From the NCBI GenBank assembly GCA_018665005.1, contig JABJEE010000093.1, forward strand, positions 1 through 16,955: 16,955 nucleotides of DNA, read 5' to 3'. Positions 8,231 through 16,866 of the stretch are shown here, piece by piece. The position numbers and the translations under genes were made by a program. Position 1 is the stretch's first letter, and every line of letters begins with the position of its first letter. Under the pieces are notes generated by a model, which saw only the letters and a program-made list of their open reading frames with translations, searched no databases and was not told the DNA's origin. This stretch comes from Flavobacteriales bacterium (GTDB taxonomy: Bacteria; Bacteroidota; Bacteroidia; Flavobacteriales_D; Crocinitomicaceae).

Positions 8231-9875
8231 AACAAGACTAATTCTATTATTTCTTTCTTTTGGTTTTAGTGTAACATCTCAAACCATGGAAAAAGCCATT
8301 ACATATTTCGACCGATATGAATACAGCATGGCCTATATCTCTTTTAAAGAGGCAGGGGTCAATCAAATGGACTCAGATGAGCTATTGAAATACATCTATA
8401 GTTGTTATGTAATTGGTGACTTTGAGGAGGTTTGTAGACATGCAGAAAAGGTTGCAAGTCAAGAAGAATTCGATTCATTTTTTTTATGGGCGTTTGGACA
8501 AAGCTTTTTAGCTACGGGTCAAAAACAAAAAGCCAAGGAAAATTACTTACACTACAAAGAGCTAATAGAAATAGATCATGATTTTGTTGATCTTAGACTA
8601 CAAACATTAGCGGAGATTAATTTATGGGACATGGAAACATTTATTACAAATACAAATGTCTTTTCCAATTCTACAAAGGGTGATGTCTCCGGGTTTCGAA
8701 GCGCTTATGGAACCATTAAATATATTGAAATAGGTTTGGATAGTGCTAAAAGCATTCTCCCAAAAGCTCAAATTGAAAATGCCGAACTTCTTCTTTTAAA
8801 ACCTCGAATAATGAGTCGAGAATCAACGAAGTCAATGCAAATCACATTGCCTGATTCTTTAATTCTTGCTTCAGTAAATTCTATTTCGTTTGTTCCTGAC
8901 TCTGACAACGTATTCCTTTCCTATTCTGAGCCCGCTCACAATAATGAAAGCAATTATGCTCCACATATTTATGTTGGAAAATTTGATGCAACCGTAAATC
9001 GGATTAGTGACATCCAAAAATGGGAATTCTCAGGGCTTGAAGATTCGTCATCGTGTGCACATGTTTCTATAAATTCTTTGGGAACACGAATGGTCTTCAG
9101 TAAGAAAAAAAGACAATCTCAACATGCAGATATTTATATTTCAGAGAAAACCGGAAATAGCTGGGGAGAACCAAGACCATTAAATGTCGTAAATACCAAA
9201 TGGAACGAAGTATTTCCCATTTTCCAACAAGACGGAAGTCTTTGCTTTTCTTCCAATGGCCGAAAGGGCTATGGGAAATTAGATGTGTATACATATTCGT
9301 TTGAAAGCGATCAAATTAAGCATTTGAAAGCGCCAATAAACGGTCCTATGGATGACTTTAATTATTATGAAGACAGTCTTTTGCTAGGAGCAGAATACAC
9401 TTCTAATCGATTTAATGGTGTTGGAGACGACGATATATATAGAATCATTTATGATTCTGTTTCAACAGAATTAATCGTGGTTGAAAATGTAAATGTAGAG
9501 AAGAGATCAGAATTTGTAAATATAAGTCAAACCTTACATTTTCATTTTGACGAAGACGAACCCATCGAGACAGTCATTATTGATACAGCTTTAGTTCTCC
9601 TTTTGAAAAACGATTCAGGGTTAAAAATTCATTTGGATTGCCATGCAGATGAGCGAGGGAGTGATCTATATAATCAAGAGTTAAGTGAAAGTCGAGGAAA
9701 GAATGTTAGAAAACAACTCATGTCACTCGGTATTCAAGAAGATAAAATAGAAATTAACGCATTAGGTGAATCATCCCCAGTAATACACTGCGATGATTGT
9801 GACAAAAAAGAACATGCCGGAAATCGGGTTGTAATATTTTCAATTCAAAAAACAGATCCAAAGGATGCATTATAG
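8223..9875 (+). CDS. OmpA-family protein with TPR-like and PD40 propeller domains (PorE-like)
   Basis: This 550-residue protein has a signal peptide (about 1-20, ending near VTSQ), a helical TPR-like region (about 21-135), a PD40/WD40-like beta-propeller region (about 215-410; three clear motifs near 283-306, 331-356 and 384-408, including FSSNGRKGYGKLDVY) and a C-terminal OmpA domain (about 436-545). In the OmpA domain Asp476 (HADERG) and Arg491 (LSESRG) are 15 residues apart, the spacing of the two diaminopimelate-binding residues in OmpA proteins, so peptidoglycan binding is likely. The order TPR, propeller, OmpA resembles PorE of the T9SS, but I see no clear carboxypeptidase-regulatory-like domain between propeller and OmpA and no lipobox Cys after the signal peptide. 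It probably sits in the periplasm or at the inner face of the outer membrane and tethers the neighbouring barrel or substrates to the cell wall. It overlaps both neighbours (8 and 11 nt). Confidence 0.88.
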   Translation: MSKTRLILLFLSFGFSVTSQTMEKAITYFDRYEYSMAYISFKEAGVNQMDSDELLKYIYSCYVIGDFEEVCRHAEKVASQEEFDSFFLWAFGQSFLATGQKQKAKENYLHYKELIEIDHDFVDLRLQTLAEINLWDMETFITNTNVFSNSTKGDVSGFRSAYGTIKYIEIGLDSAKSILPKAQIENAELLLLKPRIMSRESTKSMQITLPDSLILASVNSISFVPDSDNVFLSYSEPAHNNESNYAPHIYVGKFDATVNRISDIQKWEFSGLEDSSSCAHVSINSLGTRMVFSKKKRQSQHADIYISEKTGNSWGEPRPLNVVNTKWNEVFPIFQQDGSLCFSSNGRKGYGKLDVYTYSFESDQIKHLKAPINGPMDDFNYYEDSLLLGAEYTSNRFNGVGDDDIYRIIYDSVSTELIVVENVNVEKRSEFVNISQTLHFHFDEDEPIETVIIDTALVLLLKNDSGLKIHLDCHADERGSDLYNQELSESRGKNVRKQLMSLGIQEDKIEINALGESSPVIHCDDCDKKEHAGNRVVIFSIQKTDPKDAL

Positions 9876-12800
9876 AAAAATCAAAATGGTCATCAAGACG
9901 ATGGTTCTTTTATTACTCTCTATCCTTTTATCTGAGGAAAATCAAGTGTTTTCACAAGCTCCAGGAACTACCTTTTATTGGATCGGTGATGGCGGTGACT
10001 GGACCGATGTCTCCCATTGGTCATTGGCGTCAGGAGGAGTTGCCGGTACTATATTGCCCGGGCAAGATGATGCTGTCGTATTTGATGACAATTCATTTAC
10101 TATTCCCAATCAAGATGTTTTAATCAACGATGATGGCTCTTTCTATTCCATGGACTGGAGCGGAATAACTGAAAATCAATCCTTGCTATTTGACTCAACT
10201 TTATATGCCCATGGAAATGTAACATTAAACAAGAAATTATCAATACTTCGAAATGTGAATTTTAGCGGTATTCAATTTATTAAACAATCCATATTTAATG
10301 CTGATAGCGCCTCAATCGATTGTGCTTTGACCATAATTATGGCTGCCGTGGAAGACTCTCTGATCTTGGCAGATGATTTAATCATGTCAGACAGTTCAAG
10401 TTGCATTCTATTTACGGGTAAACTTTCTACACAAGGGCATACACTAAAAACAGGTTCTTTAAAATCCATCAATAACCCGTTAAGTGGAATTGACCTCAGG
10501 TCTATCGATATATCAAATTCAACCCTTTATTTATCCCTCGAATTTAATTCAGCAGGCGACACCGTTTTGGTTTTTAATTCCGATAATTCAACGATTTATA
10601 TAGGTGACACGCTGGATTATCTAAACAATCTAAAAACGCAAAGCCTCTCTTTTAATGATGTATTCTTAAATTTTAAACCCCTCACGACTCTTCAAATCAT
10701 AGAAGGAAACAATACATTTAATAAACTGACTGTTCTTCCCGGTTCCAGAATCCATTTAAATGCAGGGTCAACACAGACTGTCGCTGACAGTTTAATATTA
10801 AATGGTAATTGTAAAGACATGATTACCATTGCGTCTTCTGATACCTCTTCAACTGCGAATACAGCAAGTTTGATTAAGTTAAACTCAAACCTTGATTTTA
10901 TTGGTCTTGGAGTTCAGGTCAAACAAATAAATTCACTTCCAGGAGAAATTCTAACGACTTACCATTCTGTTGACAACGGAGGGAATGACCTTGGGTGGGT
11001 TTTTGACCCAACATCTTCAATTACATCAGATTTCTCAGGAACGGGACCCTTTTGTTTTGGAGACACCACTCTATTCTCAAATACATCTTCAACAACAGGA
11101 ACAATTCATTACAGTTGGCAATACAATGATGACTCGTATCTTGAGAGTCCTTCTGGTCTTATTGAAGCCCACAATGATACTACATTCAGTTTTCCTCAAG
11201 CTCCCGGAATCGACACGACAAGCTACGGTCAAATCCTATCTTGGACTGAAATCACAGATGGGCAATCCCTATTTTCTCCTGTATCGGGAGGTGCAACAAC
11301 CGTACAGGGTTATGAGTCGATGAATTATAATTTTACAGTGGCCTATAGAATGGAGCTGATCAATGGTACCGGGAGTGATGCATACCTTGTTGATATGGAT
11401 GAAGATCCGTCTCTAGCATCATATAACTACCAGCCCCGAATTAAGATCTACAAGAATGGTAGTGATTTTTCTGCGAATTTGGCTACGAGCAGTGTTTTTA
11501 ATGAGCATGTTTTTTATGAAGACACCCTCCCAAACGGTTCGATGCAAATTGGTGCAGATACCGTTTCATTTAATGTCTCTGCTTTTAATTTACTTCCCAC
11601 AGATTCTTTAACTATCTATTTTGGTTCTGATGTAACTTATACCGCCTTAACAACTCAACCAAGATGGAAATCTACAGTTGATGTACTCGGAACAGATGTT
11701 TCTATTGATTATCAATTAATCATTGATAGTATCTACTTCGAAGCGTCTCCAGTTACCTCATCATTTAATTTAGATACCACTCAACATGTTTTTCAAAGCA
11801 GTGGTGATTTTAACGTTTCTCTCATTGCAATCAATGACGATAACTTTTGTACCGATACCACAACAAAAGTTATACATATCAATCAACCCACCGTTTATTT
11901 ATCTACATCTGAGCCCGATACAACAATTTGTATTGGGGATGAAGTGACCTTTGAGACATTCAGCACCATACAAGGAGTTCAATTTGAATATTTCTATAAT
12001 GGGGTTTCTCAAAACACACCATCTGTTAACGACACCTTATTTGTTACAAGCACACTATCGAATCTTGACACCTTGAGCGTGTTGGCCTATGAAAATGGTT
12101 GCATTAGTGATACAATGCCCCAATACGTTTTTGCCGTCAACGCCCTTCCAAATTATACTTTTGTGTCCGATGACTTAGATGCTTCAATCTGTTCTGGAGA
12201 CAGCGTTCTCTTTACGGCCTCCTCTATTGATTTGTCTTATGATTACTCTTTTTTAATTGATGGTCTTGGTGTGACGCCTGTATCGGACACCATAGGATAC
12301 TACAATACAACTGGCCTATTGGATAGTGAAATTGTTTCTGTTGTTGTCGTGGACGACAATGGTTGTACTGACACCTCTTCAATCACATTTAATGTGAACC
12401 CCTTACCCATCGTATCACTATCTGAATCAACAGGTGGAAATGTGATTTGCGGAAACCAGCAGATTACTTTTACGGCATCTGGAGCAGATCAGTATCAATT
12501 TTTGATAAATGGCAGTAGCGTTCAAGGTCCTTCAAACGACACTGATTATTTGAACTCTTCTTTAACCGCAAATGATACCATATCTTTAATCGGACAATCC
12601 AATTTTGGATGCTCACAACCCGCAGGACAAACATTCAATTACATCGTGAATCCAGCGCCCAACACTCAAGTGTCTTCCTCAGACTTGGACAATACCATTT
12701 GCTCTAATGAGCAAATTATATATACTGCTTCTGGAGCAGGGCTTTACGAGTTTTTCTTAGAGGGAAATTCTGTTCAAGGACCAGGGACAAATAACGTTTA

Positions 12801-15800
12801 TCTAGGCTCTAGTTTAAATAACAATGCTGCTCTTTCTGTATTGGGAAGTCTTGGTGGATGCAGTCAAATGAGTTCGGATATTGTAACTACGGTACTCCAG
12901 GCACCTACGACCCTTCTTGTAAATGATGACGATGGCGACAATACCATCTGTGCAGGCACTAGTATTGAGTTTAGCGCATCCGGAGCAGCGAACTATGAGT
13001 TTTTTATTGATGGTATTTCTCAAGGTGTTTCTAGTACTCAAAATACATTTCAAACTTCAGGACTGCAAAACAACCAAGTGGTGACGGTTCAAGGAGAATC
13101 CAATTCTTGTATCATTAGCGACCAAGAGTCCTTTAACGTTTTAGTGAACCCCATTGTAGATTTGTTCAGCAATGACATTGATAATGTTTTATGTGAACAA
13201 GACCCTATAACCATTACAGGGGTGAATGCCTCAGAATATGCATTTTGGGTAAATGGCGCTGTTCTTCAAACGCTTAGTAATGACAATACATTAAGTAATC
13301 CCACACTTCCCGTTGGTTCCGATACTATTGTTGTTCAAGGAGTTTCAGCAAATGGTTGCGATGACTTTAGTGATCCGATTGTCGTTACGGTCAATGCCAT
13401 TCCCAACATTTTAATTACAGGTAGTGATTTGGATAATGAAATTTGTCAGGGAGATTCGGTTTCATTTGTTGCCTCAGGAGGAGATAGTTATCAGTTTTAT
13501 CTTAATGGCGTACCTCAAGGCCCAGTCTCTTCAAATATGGAGTTTACAACGATTAGTATAAATGATGGAGAAGCAATACTTGTTGAAGGTTCTCTATTGG
13601 GATGTAATAGCACCTCAAACCTTATCACGTTTCAGGTGAATCCGGTTCCTAATGTTGGTATACTAAGTACAGACGTGGATAATATTTTTTGTGAGGGAGA
13701 TGAAGTAACCTATACTGCAACAGGGGCTGATGAGTATCAGTTTTTTATTGGAGGTGTTGCGCATAGCGCTCCATCTTCAAACAATGAAATCAATAGTCTT
13801 GATTTTACAGCTGGAAGCTATGAGCTCATGGTCGTAGGAGAAAGTCAGGGCTGTAATGATGATGATGTCATTAATATCCTTGTAAACGAATTGCCCAACG
13901 CTGGAATAACATCCTCAGATGCTGACAACTCAATTTGTTCTGGTCAGAATGTTGTTTTTACGGCTTCAGGAGGCAATACCTACTTGTTCTACAACGGTAA
14001 TAATCCACAAGGGGGTCCTTCATTTAGCAATCAATATATAAACTCTGATTTGGTTCAGGGGAGTGAGATTAGTGTATTGGTCATTACCAGTCAGGGATGC
14101 ACAGATTCTATCGGCTTAGATCCATTTACCGTTTTTGAATCTCCATCCATCACATTGAGTAGCTCTGTGACATTACCTTCTATCTGTTCTGGTGACAATG
14201 TTGAATTTTCAGCTGTCGGAGCATCCGAATTTGAATATTTTATTAATGGACAATCTTTGGGGTCTTCTAGCAATCCCATTATAAATATTGATAGCTTAGA
14301 AAATGCAGAATTGGTTTTTGTTTTGGGTACTTCAGTACAAGGATGTACTGACACTTCAAATGTGATTTCATATAATGTTTTTCAATCACCAGTAGTTAAT
14401 CTCGTTAATTATGATGATTCTACTTTATGCGTTGATGAGCAATCCAATCTGCAGGCTTTTGGTGCGGATTTGTATCAGTTTTATTTAAACGGAGCTCCTG
14501 TTGGCAGTTTTGATTCGAATGCTAATTTTAATCAAGTCCTAAATGACCTAGACATCATTGGTGTTCAAGGATCTTCAAATGGATGTCTAAGCCCTTTAAC
14601 CGGCACCCTACAATTCGCCGTGTTCGACTACCCTGTTTTAACCAGTTCTAGTTCGGACGCTGATAATATCATATGCGCTCAAGACACCGTTGAAATTATG
14701 GCTACGGGAGGTCAGAATTTCCATTTTCTCGTAAATGGTCAGTTGATGCAATCAAACACACAAAATAGTTATGAAGCCTATCTAATTCAGAACAATGACC
14801 TCATCGAAGTAATTGCCTTAAATGGAAGCTGCGCATCGGATACGATGTCTTATTTGTTTACGGTAAATGAAATGGATTTGGGTCTTTCTATTTCACCATC
14901 AAATATGACCTGTGAAGGAGAATCTATTACCCTTTCTGCTTCCGGAGGGAATGAATATCAATTTAGTATTAACGGGCAATCGATAGGTGTTTTTGAGAAC
15001 AATGATGTTCTTGAAAACGTAAGTGTTAATGATTTAGATGAATTCGGTTTTAGTGCATTTAATACGAGTACGGGTTGTTATCAAACCTTCGGAGATTATA
15101 TTATTGTCAGCGTTCAAGAATCGCCTACCATAAGCCCTGATGGACCAATTTCTATCTGTGAAGGTGACTCAGTATTACTGATCAGTAATTACTCATATGG
15201 CAATCAATGGTATTTGGATGGTTCAATCATTGATGGAGCCACTGACACACTTCTATACGCATCAAGTTCAGGGAGCTACACTTTTACTGGAACTCATGGA
15301 GGACAAGGTGATGTATGGTCCATTGGTCAAAACGCCTCGGGTATTCACGGTAACGGAAATAACTTTAATTCGGCTAGTCCTCAAAGAGCAGATTTTTCCA
15401 CCACATTTACTTCAATCTATACCGGAAGTGAATTTATGACTGCTGTTGATGAGGCAAATCAAGTCTTTACATGGGGTGAAAACAATACTGGACAGCTTGG
15501 AAATGGAACTTTTACGAGCAGTAATATTCCAATTCAAACTCCGGGAATCGATAATATTCAATCATGTGCAGCATCTCATTCAAGCGTAATGGCCGTAGGG
15601 ATATTAGGAAATGTTTTTGTCTGGGGAGGCAATACAGAAGGGGAATTAGGGATTGGAAGTGCATCCGTTGTGAACTTCCCGATGGCTCACCCCTCGTTGA
15701 GCGATATTGACACTGTTTCTGCAGGACAAGACCACTTTATTATATTAAAGAATGATGGTACAGTCTGGTCAGTTGGTAACAATGAATTTGGTCAGCTCGG

Positions 15801-16863
15801 AATCGGTTCAACTATTAATCAAACTGAACCCATTCTGATTTCGGAACTTTCGAGTATTAAAAATATAGGGGCCGGTGACCGACACAGCTTCGCGATTGAT
15901 TCCAATGGTGTACTTTATGCATGGGGAAATAATAGCTTCGGACAGCTCGGGACCGGTGACTTAAACGCCCAACTTTCGCCACAAATTATTAATCTTTCAT
16001 CGATCACATCTGTTGATGGAGGGGCTGCCCACTCGCTATTTTTAAAAGAAACTGGAGAGGTGTTTTCTTGTGGAGAAAATGATTTCGGGCAACTCGGTAA
16101 TCTAAACGCTAATCCGCTAATTCCATCTAAAATTCAGCTTTCTGGAGTACGTCAAATTTCTGCTGGGAAAAACACAAGCTTATTTAGTAGAAACGACTTA
16201 AGTGTATTTGGATGTGGAAACAACAATGAACATCAGATTAACGGTGAATTTTCATCCCAATACTTGACTCCTGTCCACATGATGCATATACATGGCGCGA
16301 ATGTTGTAAATGCCAGCGAAACAAGCTCTCACTTCATTTACAACGCCTTAAATTCTTGTCAATCGAATGATTTAGAATTGAATGTTTTGAACGTTCCCAA
16401 TGCTGTGATTTCCTTTGCCGGAGAAGACACCCTAATTACCGAGCTTGCGTCTGGTTATCAATGGTTCTTGGATGGGAATCTTATTCCTGATGCCAATCTG
16501 CAATATTATATTCCTGAGACTTCCGGAAATTACTCGGTTGAGCTTACTTCTGCCAATGGCTGCTCCTCCCTATCAGATCCTGTTTCTTTTGGTATTGGAT
16601 CTGTTATTGGTCTTGTTGATTCACAGATATCAATCTATCCTAATCCTGCTCAAAACCATTTGTATGTATCAACAAATGCTCCGGGCTCTTTATGCAATAT
16701 TGTGATTAGAGATCAAATAGGAAAACTGGTTCATCAATCCTTTTCGATGGATGAATCCTTTGTACTAAATATCTCACAGCTTAGAACCGGGAATTATTTT
16801 ATATCCATTACCGAAAGTACTCATACTCATACCTATCGATTTACAAAAATCAGTAAGGATTGA
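9865..16863 (+). CDS. giant multidomain T9SS type A cargo protein with Ig/PKD-like repeats and an RCC1 propeller
   Basis: This 2332-residue protein has a signal peptide (about 1-30). An N-terminal domain opens with YWIGDGGDW and closes at GGNDLGW (about 38-380), a motif pair common in large Bacteroidota surface proteins, with beta-helix-like content between. Next come a PKD-like domain split by about 208 unrecognised residues (PKD halves about 385-424 and 633-675), 13 Ig/PKD-like repeats of about 82 residues (676-1754), a 14th Ig-like domain (1755-1815 and 2161-2178) apparently interrupted by a seven-bladed RCC1 propeller (1816-2160), another Ig-like domain (2179 to about 2245) and a type A T9SS sorting domain (2253-2332). 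The start at 9865 overlaps the previous gene by 11 nt; an in-frame ATG at 9886 would also leave a signal peptide and no overlap. It is most likely exported by the T9SS and either released or anchored on the surface after C-terminal processing. A binding or adhesion role is inferred; no enzyme motif is visible. Confidence 0.93.
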   Translation: MHYRKIKMVIKTMVLLLLSILLSEENQVFSQAPGTTFYWIGDGGDWTDVSHWSLASGGVAGTILPGQDDAVVFDDNSFTIPNQDVLINDDGSFYSMDWSGITENQSLLFDSTLYAHGNVTLNKKLSILRNVNFSGIQFIKQSIFNADSASIDCALTIIMAAVEDSLILADDLIMSDSSSCILFTGKLSTQGHTLKTGSLKSINNPLSGIDLRSIDISNSTLYLSLEFNSAGDTVLVFNSDNSTIYIGDTLDYLNNLKTQSLSFNDVFLNFKPLTTLQIIEGNNTFNKLTVLPGSRIHLNAGSTQTVADSLILNGNCKDMITIASSDTSSTANTASLIKLNSNLDFIGLGVQVKQINSLPGEILTTYHSVDNGGNDLGWVFDPTSSITSDFSGTGPFCFGDTTLFSNTSSTTGTIHYSWQYNDDSYLESPSGLIEAHNDTTFSFPQAPGIDTTSYGQILSWTEITDGQSLFSPVSGGATTVQGYESMNYNFTVAYRMELINGTGSDAYLVDMDEDPSLASYNYQPRIKIYKNGSDFSANLATSSVFNEHVFYEDTLPNGSMQIGADTVSFNVSAFNLLPTDSLTIYFGSDVTYTALTTQPRWKSTVDVLGTDVSIDYQLIIDSIYFEASPVTSSFNLDTTQHVFQSSGDFNVSLIAINDDNFCTDTTTKVIHINQPTVYLSTSEPDTTICIGDEVTFETFSTIQGVQFEYFYNGVSQNTPSVNDTLFVTSTLSNLDTLSVLAYENGCISDTMPQYVFAVNALPNYTFVSDDLDASICSGDSVLFTASSIDLSYDYSFLIDGLGVTPVSDTIGYYNTTGLLDSEIVSVVVVDDNGCTDTSSITFNVNPLPIVSLSESTGGNVICGNQQITFTASGADQYQFLINGSSVQGPSNDTDYLNSSLTANDTISLIGQSNFGCSQPAGQTFNYIVNPAPNTQVSSSDLDNTICSNEQIIYTASGAGLYEFFLEGNSVQGPGTNNVYLGSSLNNNAALSVLGSLGGCSQMSSDIVTTVLQAPTTLLVNDDDGDNTICAGTSIEFSASGAANYEFFIDGISQGVSSTQNTFQTSGLQNNQVVTVQGESNSCIISDQESFNVLVNPIVDLFSNDIDNVLCEQDPITITGVNASEYAFWVNGAVLQTLSNDNTLSNPTLPVGSDTIVVQGVSANGCDDFSDPIVVTVNAIPNILITGSDLDNEICQGDSVSFVASGGDSYQFYLNGVPQGPVSSNMEFTTISINDGEAILVEGSLLGCNSTSNLITFQVNPVPNVGILSTDVDNIFCEGDEVTYTATGADEYQFFIGGVAHSAPSSNNEINSLDFTAGSYELMVVGESQGCNDDDVINILVNELPNAGITSSDADNSICSGQNVVFTASGGNTYLFYNGNNPQGGPSFSNQYINSDLVQGSEISVLVITSQGCTDSIGLDPFTVFESPSITLSSSVTLPSICSGDNVEFSAVGASEFEYFINGQSLGSSSNPIINIDSLENAELVFVLGTSVQGCTDTSNVISYNVFQSPVVNLVNYDDSTLCVDEQSNLQAFGADLYQFYLNGAPVGSFDSNANFNQVLNDLDIIGVQGSSNGCLSPLTGTLQFAVFDYPVLTSSSSDADNIICAQDTVEIMATGGQNFHFLVNGQLMQSNTQNSYEAYLIQNNDLIEVIALNGSCASDTMSYLFTVNEMDLGLSISPSNMTCEGESITLSASGGNEYQFSINGQSIGVFENNDVLENVSVNDLDEFGFSAFNTSTGCYQTFGDYIIVSVQESPTISPDGPISICEGDSVLLISNYSYGNQWYLDGSIIDGATDTLLYASSSGSYTFTGTHGGQGDVWSIGQNASGIHGNGNNFNSASPQRADFSTTFTSIYTGSEFMTAVDEANQVFTWGENNTGQLGNGTFTSSNIPIQTPGIDNIQSCAASHSSVMAVGILGNVFVWGGNTEGELGIGSASVVNFPMAHPSLSDIDTVSAGQDHFIILKNDGTVWSVGNNEFGQLGIGSTINQTEPILISELSSIKNIGAGDRHSFAIDSNGVLYAWGNNSFGQLGTGDLNAQLSPQIINLSSITSVDGGAAHSLFLKETGEVFSCGENDFGQLGNLNANPLIPSKIQLSGVRQISAGKNTSLFSRNDLSVFGCGNNNEHQINGEFSSQYLTPVHMMHIHGANVVNASETSSHFIYNALNSCQSNDLELNVLNVPNAVISFAGEDTLITELASGYQWFLDGNLIPDANLQYYIPETSGNYSVELTSANGCSSLSDPVSFGIGSVIGLVDSQISIYPNPAQNHLYVSTNAPGSLCNIVIRDQIGKLVHQSFSMDESFVLNISQLRTGNYFISITESTHTHTYRFTKISKD
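11137..11760 (+). other. unrecognised ~208-residue domain inserted in a PKD-like domain
   Basis: Residues about 425-632 of the giant protein interrupt a PKD-like domain. The first half (FCFGDTTLFSNTS, YSWQYNDDS) ends at about residue 424, and the expected second half (QHVFQSSGDFNVSLIAIN, then CTDTTTK) begins at about 634. The insert is rich in beta-prone stretches with Tyr, Ser and Asp and has no Cys. I do not recognise its family; a jelly-roll or carbohydrate-binding-like fold is possible but not shown. Confidence 0.5.
11890..15126 (+). repeat. 13 tandem Ig/PKD-like repeats of about 82 residues
   Basis: The first Cys codon of each repeat is at 11929, 12190, 12448, 12700, 12949, 13192, 13444, 13690, 13936, 14185, 14428, 14674 and 14911; the split 14th has its Cys at 15157. 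The period is 79-87 residues. The consensus is roughly SDxDNxICxGDxVxFxASGAxxYxFxxNG, a variable stretch, then GC about 53 residues after the first Cys, and a VNPxP-like linker. This resembles the Ig-like or PKD-like stalk arrays of Bacteroidota surface proteins. Confidence 0.85.
15310..16344 (+). repeat. seven RCC1 repeats forming one beta propeller
   Basis: Blades start at residues 1816, 1866, 1916, 1966, 2016, 2065 and 2113, each 48-50 residues long. Typical blade motifs are VFTWGENNTGQLGNG, VWSVGNNEFGQLGIG and LYAWGNNSFGQLGTG followed by an AGxxHS-like strand. Blades 1 and 7 are the most degenerate. Seven blades is a complete RCC1 ring. Bacterial RCC1 propellers generally act as binding scaffolds; the partner here is unknown. 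Confidence 0.92.
16621..16860 (+). other. T9SS type A C-terminal sorting domain
   Basis: The last 80 residues follow the Por_Secre_tail (TIGR04183) pattern: ISIYPNPAQNHLYV, then a D-x-x-GK turn (RDQIGKLVHQ), ISQLRTGNYFISI and a final strand ending FTKISKD. Domains of this type direct export through the T9SS and are normally removed on export. This differs from the type B tails of the first two genes. Confidence 0.92.
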
Positions 16864-16866
16864 TTC

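Noticed and set aside
8223..8285. The OmpA-family protein as a lipoprotein
   Set aside because: No Cys is found at the end of the signal peptide; the first Cys is at residue 61, inside the TPR-like region.
10970..11323. Plus-strand frame of 117 codons in an alternative frame
   Set aside because: It lies inside the giant gene and has low-complexity Gln/Thr/Leu content with no recognisable features.
15310..16344. RCC1 repeats as a sign of eukaryotic chromatin or nucleotide-exchange function
   Set aside because: The propeller is in a secreted protein with a T9SS tail, and RCC1 folds are used widely as binding scaffolds.
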